64,000 nucleotides of DNA from Streptomyces roseifaciens (GTDB lineage: Bacteria; Actinomycetota; Actinomycetes; Streptomycetales; Streptomycetaceae): the NCBI RefSeq assembly GCF_001445655.1, contig NZ_LNBE01000003.1:1098530-1162529 (forward strand), written 5' to 3'. Shown here one piece after another: positions 11,001-20,217 of the stretch; the first letter of the stretch is position 1, and each line of letters starts with the position of its first letter. Both the position numbers and the translations under genes were made by a program. The notes under the pieces are model-generated. The model saw only the letters and a list, made by a program, of their open reading frames with translations, did not search any database and had not been told where the DNA came from.

Positions 11001-11606
11001 TCAGCTGCCTGCGTCCGCCCGCCCCCAGGTCTGCCCGGCGCGTTCCCACGCGCGGTCCCAATGGGCGTACCGCCGCTGCATGAGCCGCCATACGACCAGC
11101 CGCCGCATCGCCTCCACCAGCCCGCAGGCGACGGTGGCCGCTCCGGCGCCCGCCAGCCCGGCGTGGATGGCGGCAGTGTCGTAGTCCAACGGGCGGCCCG
11201 AGAGCTGTCCCTGGTCGTCCGTCCACAGCGGGAACGGCTGCCCGGGGCGCGTGGCATGGCGCACCGAGACGACGCCGGAGCGCTCCTTGCCGTCCGGGCC
11301 GGGCCACCGGGCGACCACCCGATGGTGTCCGTCGCGGCTCGCGGTGGCCTCGCGGTCGGTCTCGGCGGGCCTGCCGTGCAGGGCCCGCACCGTCGTCGCC
11401 GTCACCATGTGCCGGTGCCGGTGCTGTTCGCGGACCGTGTGCCGCAGGGCCTCGTGGGCGAGCGACCCCGACACCCAGCCGGTGACCGGGCCCGCGAGCA
11501 GCATGAGCACCACGGCGGCCAATCCCACCCAGGACTCCAGGACATCGGTCCGGCGACGCAGGGGATTGCGCCGCCATCGCCATGCGAGTGCCGTAGCGCG
11601 CACCAT
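11001..11606 (-). CDS. Rv1733c-family membrane protein
   Basis: About 201 residues. The ATG at 11606 is chosen because AAGGGGGTG lies directly upstream; an earlier start exists at 11648. The N-terminal cytoplasmic [16 protein letters not shown] motif, a first membrane helix ([19 protein letters not shown]), an extracytoplasmic domain with a [17 protein letters not shown] strand, and a second membrane helix near the C-terminus ([18 protein letters not shown]) match the Rv1733c family of actinobacterial membrane proteins. The function is not known. It stands alone. Confidence 0.8.
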   Translation of the reverse strand: MVRATALAWRWRRNPLRRRTDVLESWVGLAAVVLMLLAGPVTGWVSGSLAHEALRHTVREQHRHRHMVTATTVRALHGRPAETDREATASRDGHHRVVARWPGPDGKERSGVVSVRHATRPGQPFPLWTDDQGQLSGRPLDYDTAAIHAGLAGAGAATVACGLVEAMRRLVVWRLMQRRYAHWDRAWERAGQTWGRADAGS

Positions 11607-11799
11607 GCTCACCCCCTTCCGGGTCCGTAAATACCTCACACAGGGCATCGCATGCGGAGGAAGACGGCGGAGAGAGCAAAATCACCCCCTCCGGATGCCG
11701 TTCGGGGCCGTGCGTTGACGGGTGGCGGGCGGCGGCAGGGAGGGGAGTGCGCAGCCGGAACGGGAGGGACGGGGGAGCGGAGAAGGAGAGCGTGCGGGC

Positions 11800-12633
11800 T
11801 CAGTCGAGGATCTCGACGTCGTCGCCCACGCGCAGGGTCCCGGTGTGCTCGGGGATGAGGTTCTTGCCGAACACGGCCTTGCCGTCGATCCGGTGGTGCC
11901 GGGCGAGCGTGCGCAGGGGCTCCTTGCCGCGCTCGGCCGTGCGCTGGTCGGTCGTGGTGACGACGCACCGGCCGCAGGGCTTGACCGCCCGGAACGTCAC
12001 CTCGCCGATCCGCACGCGCCGCCAGCCGTCCTCGGCCCACGCCTCGGTGCCGCCGATCACGACGTTCGGGCGGAAGCGGTCCATGGGCAGCGGGCCCTCG
12101 CCGGGCAGGTCGCCGTCGGCGACGAGTGCGTTGAGGGCGTCGAGGGAGGCGAGGGTCGTCACCAGCAGCGGATAGCCGTCGGCGAAGCTCACGGTCTCGC
12201 CGGGAACGGAAAATTCGGGGTCGATGCCGCGGCGGACCGCCGGCTCGTCCATGTGGAAGAGCCGGGCCTCGAACCCCAGGAACGCACTGGCCCATGCATC
12301 GGCGGCGGCTCCGGCGGGAGCCGCCTCGATCTTGTCCCGGAACACCTGCACCGTGACCGTGCCGCCCGCGCCCACGGGGCCGGGCACGGCGACGTCCAGA
12401 GGATCCGCCCCGGGCGCGGCGAGCCGGACACCGCCGCCGGGGAGCGGTTGAGCCGAGGCCAGGGCGAGTCTCGGCTGCTGCCGCTGGGTGATCATCATGC
12501 CGTCGGCGCCGGCCAGCATCCACCGGCGGTCCCCGGACAGACCCCACGGCTCCACGGCCGCCTCGCGCACGGCGCACCCCGCCAGCGACTTGACGGGATA
12601 GAAATGGACCGCGGTCAGCACAGGCGTGGACAT
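11800..12633 (-). CDS. MOSC-domain molybdenum-cofactor-binding protein (YcbX/MARC type)
   Basis: About 277 residues from the ATG at 12633. The N-terminal MOSC beta-barrel (VLTAVHFYPVKSLAGCAV) is followed by the MOSC catalytic region, with a conserved-looking cysteine in TFRAVKPCGRCVVTTTDQ and a FGKNLIPEHTG strand near the C-terminus. The family carries a Mo-cofactor and reduces N-hydroxylated or other oxidised nitrogen compounds. It has no fused ferredoxin domain, so a separate electron donor is expected. It is not in an operon. Confidence 0.85.
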   Translation of the reverse strand: MSTPVLTAVHFYPVKSLAGCAVREAAVEPWGLSGDRRWMLAGADGMMITQRQQPRLALASAQPLPGGGVRLAAPGADPLDVAVPGPVGAGGTVTVQVFRDKIEAAPAGAAADAWASAFLGFEARLFHMDEPAVRRGIDPEFSVPGETVSFADGYPLLVTTLASLDALNALVADGDLPGEGPLPMDRFRPNVVIGGTEAWAEDGWRRVRIGEVTFRAVKPCGRCVVTTTDQRTAERGKEPLRTLARHHRIDGKAVFGKNLIPEHTGTLRVGDDVEILD

Positions 12634-12771
12634 ACGGTCATCTTGCCACCCAGGTCGGGCGGTTGAACGAATACCTCCGCGCACCGCAGCGGGACCCCCG
12701 CACCTGCCGCCGGACCGCGTCGCCGGACCGCCCCACAAAACCCGGCAGAGCAGTCACAGCGGTTCGAACGG

Positions 12772-13275
12772 TCAGTAACCCCCCTGATTCGGATACTGAC
12801 GGTTGTACGGATCCTCGTACTGCGCGGCCGCCGGGCGGGGCGCAACCGGGCGCATCGCGTCATAACCGGCCGGACCCGCCGGCGCCGCTCCCGGCCGCTG
12901 CTGCTGGTACTGCTGCTGCGGCGGCTGCGGGGCCGGGTAGGCACGCGGAGGCTGCTGCTGCGGGATGTACGGCGCGGCCGCCTGCTGCAGCCCCGAGGGC
13001 TGCTGCGGGCCGGGCGCGGGATAGCCGTACGGCGCGCCGCCCTGACCGCCGTAGGACGGCTGCGGGGCCTGGTGGGACTGGGCCCCGGACGGGCCCGAGG
13101 GCAGCGCCGGGAGCGCGGGCAGGTTGCTGCCGCCGCCGTCGTACGGGGACGACACGCGGATCGGAGCGATCTGCGGGGTCCCCCGCTCGGCGACGAGGCT
13201 GTCGTAAATCGGGGTGTCCGGGAACGACGACGAGGCGTAGTAGCCGCCGCCGTAGGTGCTGCGGGGGGAGGTCAT
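12772..13275 (-). CDS. Pro/Gln/Ala-rich protein of a small conserved Streptomyces family (DUF6643-like)
   Basis: 167 residues of low complexity. A conserved-looking N-terminal segment (YGGGYYASSSFPDTPIYDSL, then AERGTPQIAPIRV) precedes about 110 residues of Gln/Pro/Ala-rich sequence. No membrane segment or signal peptide is visible. The N-terminal segment is the signature I associate with a Streptomyces-only domain of unknown function. Assignment to the named DUF is from memory and tentative. Confidence 0.65.
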   Translation of the reverse strand: MTSPRSTYGGGYYASSSFPDTPIYDSLVAERGTPQIAPIRVSSPYDGGGSNLPALPALPSGPSGAQSHQAPQPSYGGQGGAPYGYPAPGPQQPSGLQQAAAPYIPQQQPPRAYPAPQPPQQQYQQQRPGAAPAGPAGYDAMRPVAPRPAAAQYEDPYNRQYPNQGGY

Positions 13276-13336
13276 AGCGCATAAGTTAAGCCCACGTCCC
13301 TCGCGCGGTCTACGCCAAGGTCGGCACTAACGATTC

Positions 13337-13362
13337 CCTGACCTGCAAAGACGCAGGTCAGG
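13337..13362. terminator. 10-bp hairpin downstream of gnd
   Basis: Perfect 10-bp inverted repeat (CCTGACCTGC ... GCAGGTCAGG) with a 6-base AAAGAC loop, about 185 bases past the gnd stop on the minus strand. It has no T-run. It may be a factor-independent terminator of the GC-rich Streptomyces type, or an operator for the downstream minus-strand gene at 13275. Confidence 0.4.
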
Positions 13363-13545
13363 ACAGAACCGACAAGGTCGGACACATCCCTACGTACGGC
13401 CATCCGGGGGTATCACGCCGCGTACCCCCTCCAGTTGACCCGATCCCCCCTTTTCGGCCGGTCGGCTTCCGGCTCTTCGGCCGACCGTATTTCCGCTCCT
13501 GAGCCGACCGGATTCCCGTTCCTCGGCCGACCGGGATCCCGCCCC

Positions 13546-15006
13546 TCAGCCGGTCTTCTCCTCGCTGCGGTCGCCGCCCCACAGCGTGTGGAACGACCCC
13601 TCGCGGTCCGTGCGCCGGTAGGTGTGGGCGCCGAAGAAGTCGCGCTGCCCCTGGGTGAGGGCCGCGGGCAGCCGCTCCGCCCGCAGGGCGTCGTAGTAGG
13701 CGAGCGCGGCCGAGAAGCCCGGGGTGGGAACGCCGCGGCCGACGGCGGTGGCGACGACCGTGCGCCAGGCGTCCTGCGCCCGCCCGACCTCGTCGGCGAA
13801 CCCCTTGTCGGCGAGCAGGGTGGGCAGTTGCGGGTCGGCGGCGAACGCGGCGCGGATGCGGTCGAGGAACGCGGCCCGGATGATGCAGCCGCCGCGCCAG
13901 ATGGCGGCCACCCCGCCGAGGTCGATGTCCCAGCCGTACTCGGCGCTCGCCGCGGCGATCATGTTCCAGCCCTGGGCGTACGAGACGACCTTCGACGCGT
14001 ACAGCGCCTCCTCGACCCGGGTGGCGAACTCCTCCGCGGCATCCGGGGAGAGGGACTCCCGCCCGGGGCCGGGCAGTTCGCGCGCGGCCCGGCGCAGGTC
14101 GCCGTGGCCGGACAGGGAACGGGCGAAGACGGCCTCGGCGATGCCCGAGACGGGGACCCCGAGGTCCAGCGCGGTCTGCACCGTCCAGCGGCCGGTGCCC
14201 TTCTGCTCGGCCTCGTCGGCCACCACGTCCACGAACGGGCGGCCGGTGGCGGCGTCCGTGTGGGACAGCACCTCGGCGGTGATCTCGATCAGGTACGAGT
14301 CCAGGCGGCCGGTGTTCCAGGTGCGGAAGGTCTCCGCGATCCGGTCCGGTCCGTAGCCGGCGACGTTGCGCAGCAGGTCGTACGCCTCGGCGATGAGCTG
14401 CATGTCGGCGTACTCGATGCCGTTGTGCACCATCTTGACGAAGTGTCCGGCGCCGTCGGGGCCGATGTGGGTGCAGCAGGGAGTGCCGTCCTTCGCCTTG
14501 GCGGCGATGCTTTCGAGCAGCGGGCCGAGGGACTTGTAGGACTCCTCCGAGCCGCCGGGCATGATGGCGGGCCCGTGGAGGGCGCCTTCCTCGCCACCGG
14601 AGATGCCGGCGCCGACGAAGTGGATGCCCTTGTCGCGGAGGGCCTTCTCGCGTCGGCGGGTGTCGGCGAAGTGGGCGTTCCCGCCGTCGATGATGACGTC
14701 GCCGGGCTCCAGGAGCGCGGCGAACTCGTCGATGACGGCGTCCGTCGGGTCGCCCGCCTTGACCATGATGATGATCCGGCGCGGCTTCTGCAGAGCGGCG
14801 ACGAACTCCTCGGCGGACTCGGCCGGGACGAAGTCCCCCTCGTGGCCGTGCTCGGCGACGAGCGCCTCGGTCTTGGCGTAGGTGCGGTTATGCAGGGCGA
14901 CGGTGTGCCCGTGCCGGGCGAAGTTACGGGCGAGGTTGCTGCCCATGACGGCGAGCCCGGTGACGCCGATCTGCGCGGTGGCCTCGGGGGAGGGGGTGCT
15001 GGGCAT
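13546..15006 (-). CDS. gnd: 6-phosphogluconate dehydrogenase, NADP-dependent, decarboxylating
   Basis: 486 residues, the full length of the long (dimeric) form. The N-terminal Rossmann loop is GLAVMGSNLARNFA. The catalytic block GISGGEEGALHGPAIMPGG and the lysine/asparagine helix HFVKMVHNGIEYADMQ are intact. The late AIWRGGCIIRAAFLD and FSAALAYYDALR motifs are also present. It oxidises 6-phosphogluconate to ribulose 5-phosphate in the pentose phosphate pathway. It stands as a single gene with no zwf or opcA beside it, a common Streptomyces arrangement. Confidence 0.95.
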   Translation of the reverse strand: MPSTPSPEATAQIGVTGLAVMGSNLARNFARHGHTVALHNRTYAKTEALVAEHGHEGDFVPAESAEEFVAALQKPRRIIIMVKAGDPTDAVIDEFAALLEPGDVIIDGGNAHFADTRRREKALRDKGIHFVGAGISGGEEGALHGPAIMPGGSEESYKSLGPLLESIAAKAKDGTPCCTHIGPDGAGHFVKMVHNGIEYADMQLIAEAYDLLRNVAGYGPDRIAETFRTWNTGRLDSYLIEITAEVLSHTDAATGRPFVDVVADEAEQKGTGRWTVQTALDLGVPVSGIAEAVFARSLSGHGDLRRAARELPGPGRESLSPDAAEEFATRVEEALYASKVVSYAQGWNMIAAASAEYGWDIDLGGVAAIWRGGCIIRAAFLDRIRAAFAADPQLPTLLADKGFADEVGRAQDAWRTVVATAVGRGVPTPGFSAALAYYDALRAERLPAALTQGQRDFFGAHTYRRTDREGSFHTLWGGDRSEEKTG

Positions 15007-15577
15007 TGCGGGGATCCACTCCTGTCACGTGCGTCAGTGAGGCTGTGGGTAAGGCTGGTGCGAGACGGCAACGCCGGAGGGCATCTGGCTCTTCCCGCCG
15101 GTCTGCCGGGTATCACCTGGTCATCGTGGCACGGCCGCGGGGAGGAGGCCGGGAGTGCCGCTGAGGCGACCTCGATCTTGTCACCTTCTTCTCCGGCGGA
15201 GGCCTCTGCACCCGGGGCCCGATTGTGTGACTCGGACAAGAGGGGGCTCCAGGTGTGCGGGCGTCGGACCGGAGCTTCGGTGGGTGGGGGAGCGGAGAGG
15301 GGTGCGATCTTATGGTCGTGTGATCTTGGCGTTTGCAGGCGGTCCGTGGCGGGTTCCGGCGGGTCGGATGCTGACTTATTGCTGACTTTGCTGACAGATC
15401 GTCAGGAATCTGTTGCGGCTCTGGCGGGCTTCGTTGCGTGGGCGGGGCAGCAATGGAGACCGGGCGGGACATAGCCGCTGAGTGTGACAATGGAGTCCAT
15501 TTGGCGGTGGCGCTTGGTGAAGAATGCCTGGCCAAGCGGGGCCGAGAGGTCTCCAATGGCTCAAGGGCCGAGGGCCA
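15007..15577. other. 571-bp stretch without a convincing gene
   Basis: It holds the gnd promoter side and the left border of the accessory zone. The base composition drops locally near 15310-15430. Three TGCTGAC heptamers lie close together at 15369, 15380 and 15389. No start with a ribosome-binding site leads a frame with family signatures on either strand. Confidence 0.4.
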
Positions 15578-15781
15578 TCAGGTCGAGATCGCCCGGACCG
15601 CTGTGGTGAGCGTGGCGACCAGCGTGAGAGTGGCCGCGAAGGCGACGGCCGCACGGGTCAGTGCCTGGGCATAGGTGGCCTGGTCGCGACGGGCCAAGTA
15701 GCCGGCCGCAACCGAGACCAGGATGGCCAGAAGGGTGGCCAGGGCGCACCCGATGAAGATCAACATGGTCCGGACGGACAC
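15578..15781 (-). CDS. Small two-helix membrane protein
   Basis: About 67 residues from a GTG at 15781, with an AAAGGAG site at 7 bases, which decides this start over a longer one at 15847. Two hydrophobic segments (MLIFIGCALATLLAILVSVA and AAVAFAATLTLVATLTTAV) are separated by a short polar loop containing RRDQATYAQA. It is divergent from the HTH-NTPase-TPR gene, so the 129-bp gap probably holds both promoters. Function unknown. Confidence 0.6.
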   Translation of the reverse strand: MSVRTMLIFIGCALATLLAILVSVAAGYLARRDQATYAQALTRAAVAFAATLTLVATLTTAVRAIST

Positions 15782-15910
15782 GGTGGTGCTCCTTTGCGGC
15801 AGGGGCGGCAACAAGTTGGCGGCCAACCTGCCGCATATCGCGTTCAACGGTGTTCGAGGCGCGGAAAAATGAACACTCGTGAACGTGCCTCACGCCACAG
15901 GAGAAGAAGC

Positions 15911-18376
15911 GTGACCTTGGACGGCCGGTTCGACCAGGAGGCGGCTCTCCGCCGGTTGCAGGAAAAGCTCGAAGAGGCCCGGATCGCGGCTCGGCTGAAC
16001 AAGTCGCTGCTCGCGGGCTTGGCTGGATTGGGCCGCACCACCGTCAGTCAGGCGTTCAACAGCAGGGCGAAGGCGCCCACGCGGCACACCTTGCGCGAGT
16101 TGTCCCGCGTCCTGCACTTGGAGGTACAGCCTCTGCTGGACCTGCGTGATGCCGCGGTCGGTGCCACGGTGCCGCGGCCAGGACGACACCGCTCCGGCAG
16201 TGGGGGCGTGGTGCGGCGGGACGTGGGCAATCCAGCGGCTACTGGCGCCCTGCCCGAGCCGCAAGAGCCGTCACCCTCGACCCTGCGGCGTTGGCCCCGC
16301 GTGGCGGACACGAGTCCGCTGGATGCCGGACTCGCCGTGATCGGGGCGGGAGATGTCCCGGCCTACGTGATGCGTGACCTCGATGGTGCCGTGCGCGAGC
16401 GGATACGGGCCGCGGGCCGGTCGGGCGGCGCTGTCCTGGTGGTGGGGGATTCCGTGGCGGGCAAGACCCGCACTCTCTACGAAGGCGTGCGCGCGGAACT
16501 GCCCGGTCATCGCTTCGTGCGCCCGGCGCACCCGGCCGACGTTCCCACGCTGATCGCAAGAATCGTCGCGTCCGCAGATCCCTGCGTGTTGTGGCTCGAC
16601 GAGCTGGACCGCTACCTGGAAGAAGGCTGTCTCACGGAACACGGGCTCACGGAACTCCGCCGCACGCAGGCGGTCCTCCTGGCCACGCTCGATGCCTCGG
16701 CGCTCGGGCGCCCGAGTGATCAGAAAGCGGTTCGCCAGATGCAGCCCATCGCGCTCGATCGGCGTTGGAACACAGCCGAACGCCGACGGGCTGCAAAGTC
16801 GAAGGATCCACGCGTCGTCCGCGCCGCGACGCGAAGCACCGCCGACCTCGGAGTGGCCGAGTACCTCGCCGCCGACCCGTGGCTCTGGCAGGAACTGAAG
16901 CTGGCTGACCGGGCGGGCGGCCAGCCCCGGGGAGCAGCGCTCACCCGGGCGGGCATCGACCTGAGCCGGGCCGGAATCGGCCGCCCTCTGCCCACATCAC
17001 TGCTGTTCGAAGCCCACCTGCCCTACCTCGTCGACAGCGGCGGCCCCCTTCTACGCCCGGAGCCCGTCGACGACGCGTTGGCCTGGGCCGGAAGAACGCG
17101 TTACGGAGTGAGCAGCATGCTGTTGCCTGTCGGAGAGGATGTCTGGAAAGCCCATCCGCAACTGGTCGCCGCAGCCGACGAAGCGGGAGTCCCTGTTCAC
17201 TGCCTCACCTGGCTCCAGGCCTTCGGCGCGGCAGACAGCCTGGACGAGATCTTCACAGTGGTACTCAACGCCAGTCGCCATGAACCGTCCATCGCCGTGT
17301 TCCTATGGCGGGAGCTGGCCGACGCCGGCATCAAAGAGGCCGCCAACAATCTCGGGGTCACCCTGGCCGACCTCGGTCGGCACGAAGAAGCCGAACGGGT
17401 GTACCGGACGCAAGCGGACCTGGAGGACCCTATTGTCCTCCTGAACCTCGGAAACCTGCTGTGCAAGACCGGCCGTCACGATGAGGCCGCAGAGGCGTAC
17501 CGAGAGTCCGGCGAACGAGGACAAGCGAACGCGTGGAACAGCCTCGGCCTGCTCTTCAAGGAACAAGGCGAGTTCGCCCGCGCAGAGGTCTGCTTGCGCA
17601 GCGCCGCCCTCGCCGGTGCCCCCGATGCCGAGTACAGCCTCGGGGTACTCCTGGAAGAACGCGGGCGCACCGAAGAAGCCAAGGCTGCGTATGCGCGCGC
17701 GTACGGCGCCGGGGACCCGGCGGGGCTGACCAACTGGCGGATGCTGCTGCTCGAAGAGGGCCGACGGTACGAGGCGGAATCGCTGCTGCGGCAAGCCGCT
17801 GACGCCGGCGATCAGGATGCGATGCTGAGCCTGGCCAACGCCGCCAAGGCAGCAGGAGATCTGCGGCAGGCAACGGACTGGTATCACCGTGCCATCGACG
17901 CAGGAGACACTCGCGCATTCTTCAACTTGGCAAATCTCCTCCGGGACCATGGCCAGTCAGGCCTTGCCGAAATGCTCTACCGGCTGGCCATCGACGCGGG
18001 CATCACCAGCGCCGTGTACAACCTGGCTCTCCTTCTCATGGGGCAGGAGCGCTTGACGGAGGCGGAGACCTTCCTTCACCAAGCCGTAGCCCACGGACAC
18101 AGAAAGGCCATGTTCTACCTGGGCTACGCGCTACGTCAGACCGGCCGACCACAGGCAGCGGCAGCGCAATGGGAATCGGCGGCCGAAGAAGGTGACACTG
18201 ATGCGGCGATCGCCCTGGCGACGGTGTTGACCAGCCCCTCCGACCAAGCCCGACTCCACAGGGTGCTGCGCCGTGCGGCAGACGCTGGTGACGACGATGC
18301 GGCCCTGGCTGCTCTCGGCAATGACTTCCCCCGAAACTGGCCACTGCCTGGGCACTACATGGCACAGGTCGTATAG
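15911..18376 (+). CDS. HTH, P-loop NTPase and TPR/Sel1-repeat protein (STAND-like)
   Basis: About 821 residues from a GTG at 15911 with an AGGAG site; an in-frame ATG at 15869 is an alternative. Residues about 8-80 look like an Xre-type helix-turn-helix (LLAGLAGLGRTTVSQAFN). A P-loop, VVGDSVAGKTRTL, sits near 177-189 with a Walker-B-like CVLWLDELDRY near 235. Residues about 470-800 are tandem TPR/Sel1-like repeats (NNLGVTLADLGRHEEAERVY and similar). This order (DNA-binding or effector head, NTPase, repeat sensor) is the STAND plan, used for regulation and sometimes phage defence. No separate effector domain is evident. Confidence 0.7.
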   Translation: MTLDGRFDQEAALRRLQEKLEEARIAARLNKSLLAGLAGLGRTTVSQAFNSRAKAPTRHTLRELSRVLHLEVQPLLDLRDAAVGATVPRPGRHRSGSGGVVRRDVGNPAATGALPEPQEPSPSTLRRWPRVADTSPLDAGLAVIGAGDVPAYVMRDLDGAVRERIRAAGRSGGAVLVVGDSVAGKTRTLYEGVRAELPGHRFVRPAHPADVPTLIARIVASADPCVLWLDELDRYLEEGCLTEHGLTELRRTQAVLLATLDASALGRPSDQKAVRQMQPIALDRRWNTAERRRAAKSKDPRVVRAATRSTADLGVAEYLAADPWLWQELKLADRAGGQPRGAALTRAGIDLSRAGIGRPLPTSLLFEAHLPYLVDSGGPLLRPEPVDDALAWAGRTRYGVSSMLLPVGEDVWKAHPQLVAAADEAGVPVHCLTWLQAFGAADSLDEIFTVVLNASRHEPSIAVFLWRELADAGIKEAANNLGVTLADLGRHEEAERVYRTQADLEDPIVLLNLGNLLCKTGRHDEAAEAYRESGERGQANAWNSLGLLFKEQGEFARAEVCLRSAALAGAPDAEYSLGVLLEERGRTEEAKAAYARAYGAGDPAGLTNWRMLLLEEGRRYEAESLLRQAADAGDQDAMLSLANAAKAAGDLRQATDWYHRAIDAGDTRAFFNLANLLRDHGQSGLAEMLYRLAIDAGITSAVYNLALLLMGQERLTEAETFLHQAVAHGHRKAMFYLGYALRQTGRPQAAAAQWESAAEEGDTDAAIALATVLTSPSDQARLHRVLRRAADAGDDDAALAALGNDFPRNWPLPGHYMAQVV

Positions 18377-18476
18377 GCCGTCCACGGGTGTCCAGCAGAT
18401 CCAGGAGAGGCGCTGAAAGCCAGGTCAGGGCCTTCTTGTCTCGGGGAGCCCGTGCAGTCGGTGACAGCTGTGTGAT

Positions 18477-18540
18477 AGTCCGTGAGACGGCGAACCCCCG
18501 CAGGGAGACCTCCCTGCGGGGGTTCGCCGTCTCACGGACT
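18477..18540. terminator. Perfect 30-bp inverted repeat, 4-base loop
   Basis: Left arm 18477-18506 and right arm 18511-18540 are exact complements over 30 bp around a GACC loop. It lies between two convergent genes (stops at 18376 and 18539), the position of a bidirectional terminator. The right arm reaches 2 bases into the stop codon of the HTH gene. The arms are longer than needed for termination. Confidence 0.7.
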
Positions 18541-18814
18541 ACGACGGTGTGCAGCGTGCGATGCGGGCGCCGCCGTACTCCGGCTCTCCGCTGTCGAGCA
18601 CGCGAAGCAGGGAGGCGGTGACAACACGCGTCTTACGGCCGATGCGTGTCACGCGGCAGGGGAACTCGCCTTGACGGACCAGGTCGTAGCCCTTCGCCCG
18701 CGAGATCCCGAGGGCCTTGGACGCGTCCTCCACGCTCCCCGTCCCGCTCAAGGTGGCGCGGATGTGCGTAGGGCTGTACTGGGCACCCTGCAGCTCGTCA
18801 GTCTGCCTGTGCAT
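18539..18814 (-). CDS. Excisionase/MerR-type helix-turn-helix DNA-binding protein
   Basis: 91 residues from the ATG at 18814, which has a GGAGAA site 8 bases upstream. The central motif (VEDASKALGISRAKGYDLVR, then a basic wing with GEFPCRVTRIGRKTRVVTAS) is the recombination-directionality or excisionase-like winged helix of the HTH_17 type. In Streptomyces such genes are usual next to the integrase of integrative plasmids. Here no integrase follows, so this may be a relic of a lost or eroded element, or a stand-alone regulator. Confidence 0.75.
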   Translation of the reverse strand: MHRQTDELQGAQYSPTHIRATLSGTGSVEDASKALGISRAKGYDLVRQGEFPCRVTRIGRKTRVVTASLLRVLDSGEPEYGGARIARCTPS

Positions 18815-19224
18815 TGTGGATTCTCCAGTCGCTTTCAAATTGGCGCTGCCTATATGGCGCCAGTAGGTTCCGGAACTGAGCAGAATGGCCTGTGGCTGGT
18901 CAGTGGGCCACGGCGCCGGGGCATCGTGGTGGTTGGCATAGGCGAGGCCATGCCGCGTCGCCCTGGGGGATGCACGGATCAACCTCAAGGCCCTCGACTT
19001 GCACATCGCGCTTTACCCAGGGTGTGAGACGGTTCTCCACAACGGCGCTGGTGCCTGGAGGGTTGTGCCAGTCCGGGGAAAATTGGCGCGTGGCTGCGGA
19101 CCTGATTCGCGCGGATTAGGTGGGCGGCGTGAAGCCCTGGCGAAGCGTGTCGGGTTGAATCGATGGCTGTTTCGGCAATGCCTTCCGACGTGCGGGTAGG
19201 TAGTGGCGGTGGACTATCAATGAT
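18815..19224. other. Gene-free stretch upstream of the HTH gene
   Basis: No frame on either strand combines a ribosome-binding site with family motifs. It includes the promoter side of the minus-strand HTH gene (direct TGGCGC repeats near 18841 and 18856). Composition is less GC-rich than the flanks, consistent with transferred DNA. Confidence 0.35.
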
Positions 19225-19263
19225 GCGCGGGATCACCGGTTTGGTTAACCGGTGATCCCGCGC
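19225..19263. repeat. Perfect 17-bp inverted repeat, 5-base loop
   Basis: Arms 19225-19241 and 19247-19263 are exact complements around TGGTT. It lies 40 bp before the start of the NucS-like gene. It could terminate read-through into that gene or act as an operator. It is the second very long dyad within 800 bp. Confidence 0.6.
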
Positions 19264-19302
19264 TATGTTCCACCCCTTCGAGTCAATCTGATGTGACCAC
19301 CT

Positions 19303-20217
19303 GTGTGGACTGCCGTGGCTGGCGCCTCCCGGGGCGGGCTCGATGCCGTGCAGCAAAAGGTGACAGCGTCCTCCTGGCTGGATAGCGGAAATACATCTCC
19401 CCTTATTGGCGTTGAGCTCGTGCAGTTGAGGGGGGATGGTGTCGGGACTGAAGCTGTTCCACACGGCGAGTACAGCACGGGGCCCGTCCACGGAGGCCGG
19501 ATCGACACCCTGGGCATCGATGAGAATGGTGCCCCGGTGGTGATCGAGTTCAAGCGTGCGACGGATGCCGGCGTGATCAACCAGGGGCTCTTCTATCTGT
19601 CGTGGCTCGTGGACCACAAGGCGGAGTACGGGCACCTGGTCCGCGACCGGCTTGGGGCAGCGGCCGCAGCCCCGGTCTTGTGGAGCGCACCGAGGCTGAT
19701 CTGCGTCGCCGGCAACTTCACCCGCTACGACGTGCACGCTACCCGCGAGCACCGGCGCAGCGTCGACCTGGTCCGCTACCGCTTCTTCGGCGAGGACCAC
19801 TTCGGCCTGGAGACAGTCGCCTCCGTCGCCGCCCAGACAGCGGCCCTGCGCACCCGCCGGGCGAGCGAGACCAGGGCACCCGGTCCCCGCGCGGCCGGGA
19901 GTGCGATCGAGGAGCTGCACGCGGAGGTCGACCAGGTCCTGCTCGGCCTCGGCGACGACATCACCAAGATCCGGCGCAAGACCTACCGTGCGTACCAGAG
20001 GCTGCGGAACTTCGCCTGCGTCTGCCCGCCGCAGAGGGACAAACTGCTCGTCTACCTCAAGGCCAACCCCAAGGAGGTCGACCTCACCCCCGAATTCACC
20101 CGGGACGTGACCGGGCTCGGCCACCACGGAACCGGCGACCTAGAGGTCCAGCTGCGCACGGACCGGGATCTGGAGCGAGCCCAGGACCTGTTCCGCCTCA
20201 GCTACAGCGCGGTATAG
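19303..20217 (+). CDS. NucS-like PD-(D/E)XK nuclease domain with a DUF5655 C-terminus
   Basis: About 304 residues. The restriction-endonuclease-like core reads GGRIDTLGIDENGAPVVIEF followed by KRATD: the D and the E-x-K signature are intact. The last 100 residues (VDQVLLGLGDDITKIRRK to GLGHHGTGDLEVQL) fit DUF5655. It may cleave or bind aberrant DNA. No ribosome-binding site is evident before the GTG at 19303. The first 60 residues are shorter than I expect and low in conserved positions, so the N-terminus may be truncated or the true start lies elsewhere. It sits alone downstream of a long inverted repeat. Confidence 0.7.
   Translation: MWTAVAGASRGGLDAVQQKVTASSWLDSGNTSPLIGVELVQLRGDGVGTEAVPHGEYSTGPVHGGRIDTLGIDENGAPVVIEFKRATDAGVINQGLFYLSWLVDHKAEYGHLVRDRLGAAAAAPVLWSAPRLICVAGNFTRYDVHATREHRRSVDLVRYRFFGEDHFGLETVASVAAQTAALRTRRASETRAPGPRAAGSAIEELHAEVDQVLLGLGDDITKIRRKTYRAYQRLRNFACVCPPQRDKLLVYLKANPKEVDLTPEFTRDVTGLGHHGTGDLEVQLRTDRDLERAQDLFRLSYSAV

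Noticed and set aside
13435..15474. A 679-codon plus-strand frame opposite gnd
   Set aside because: gnd on the other strand has every family motif. This frame has none and no ribosome-binding site.
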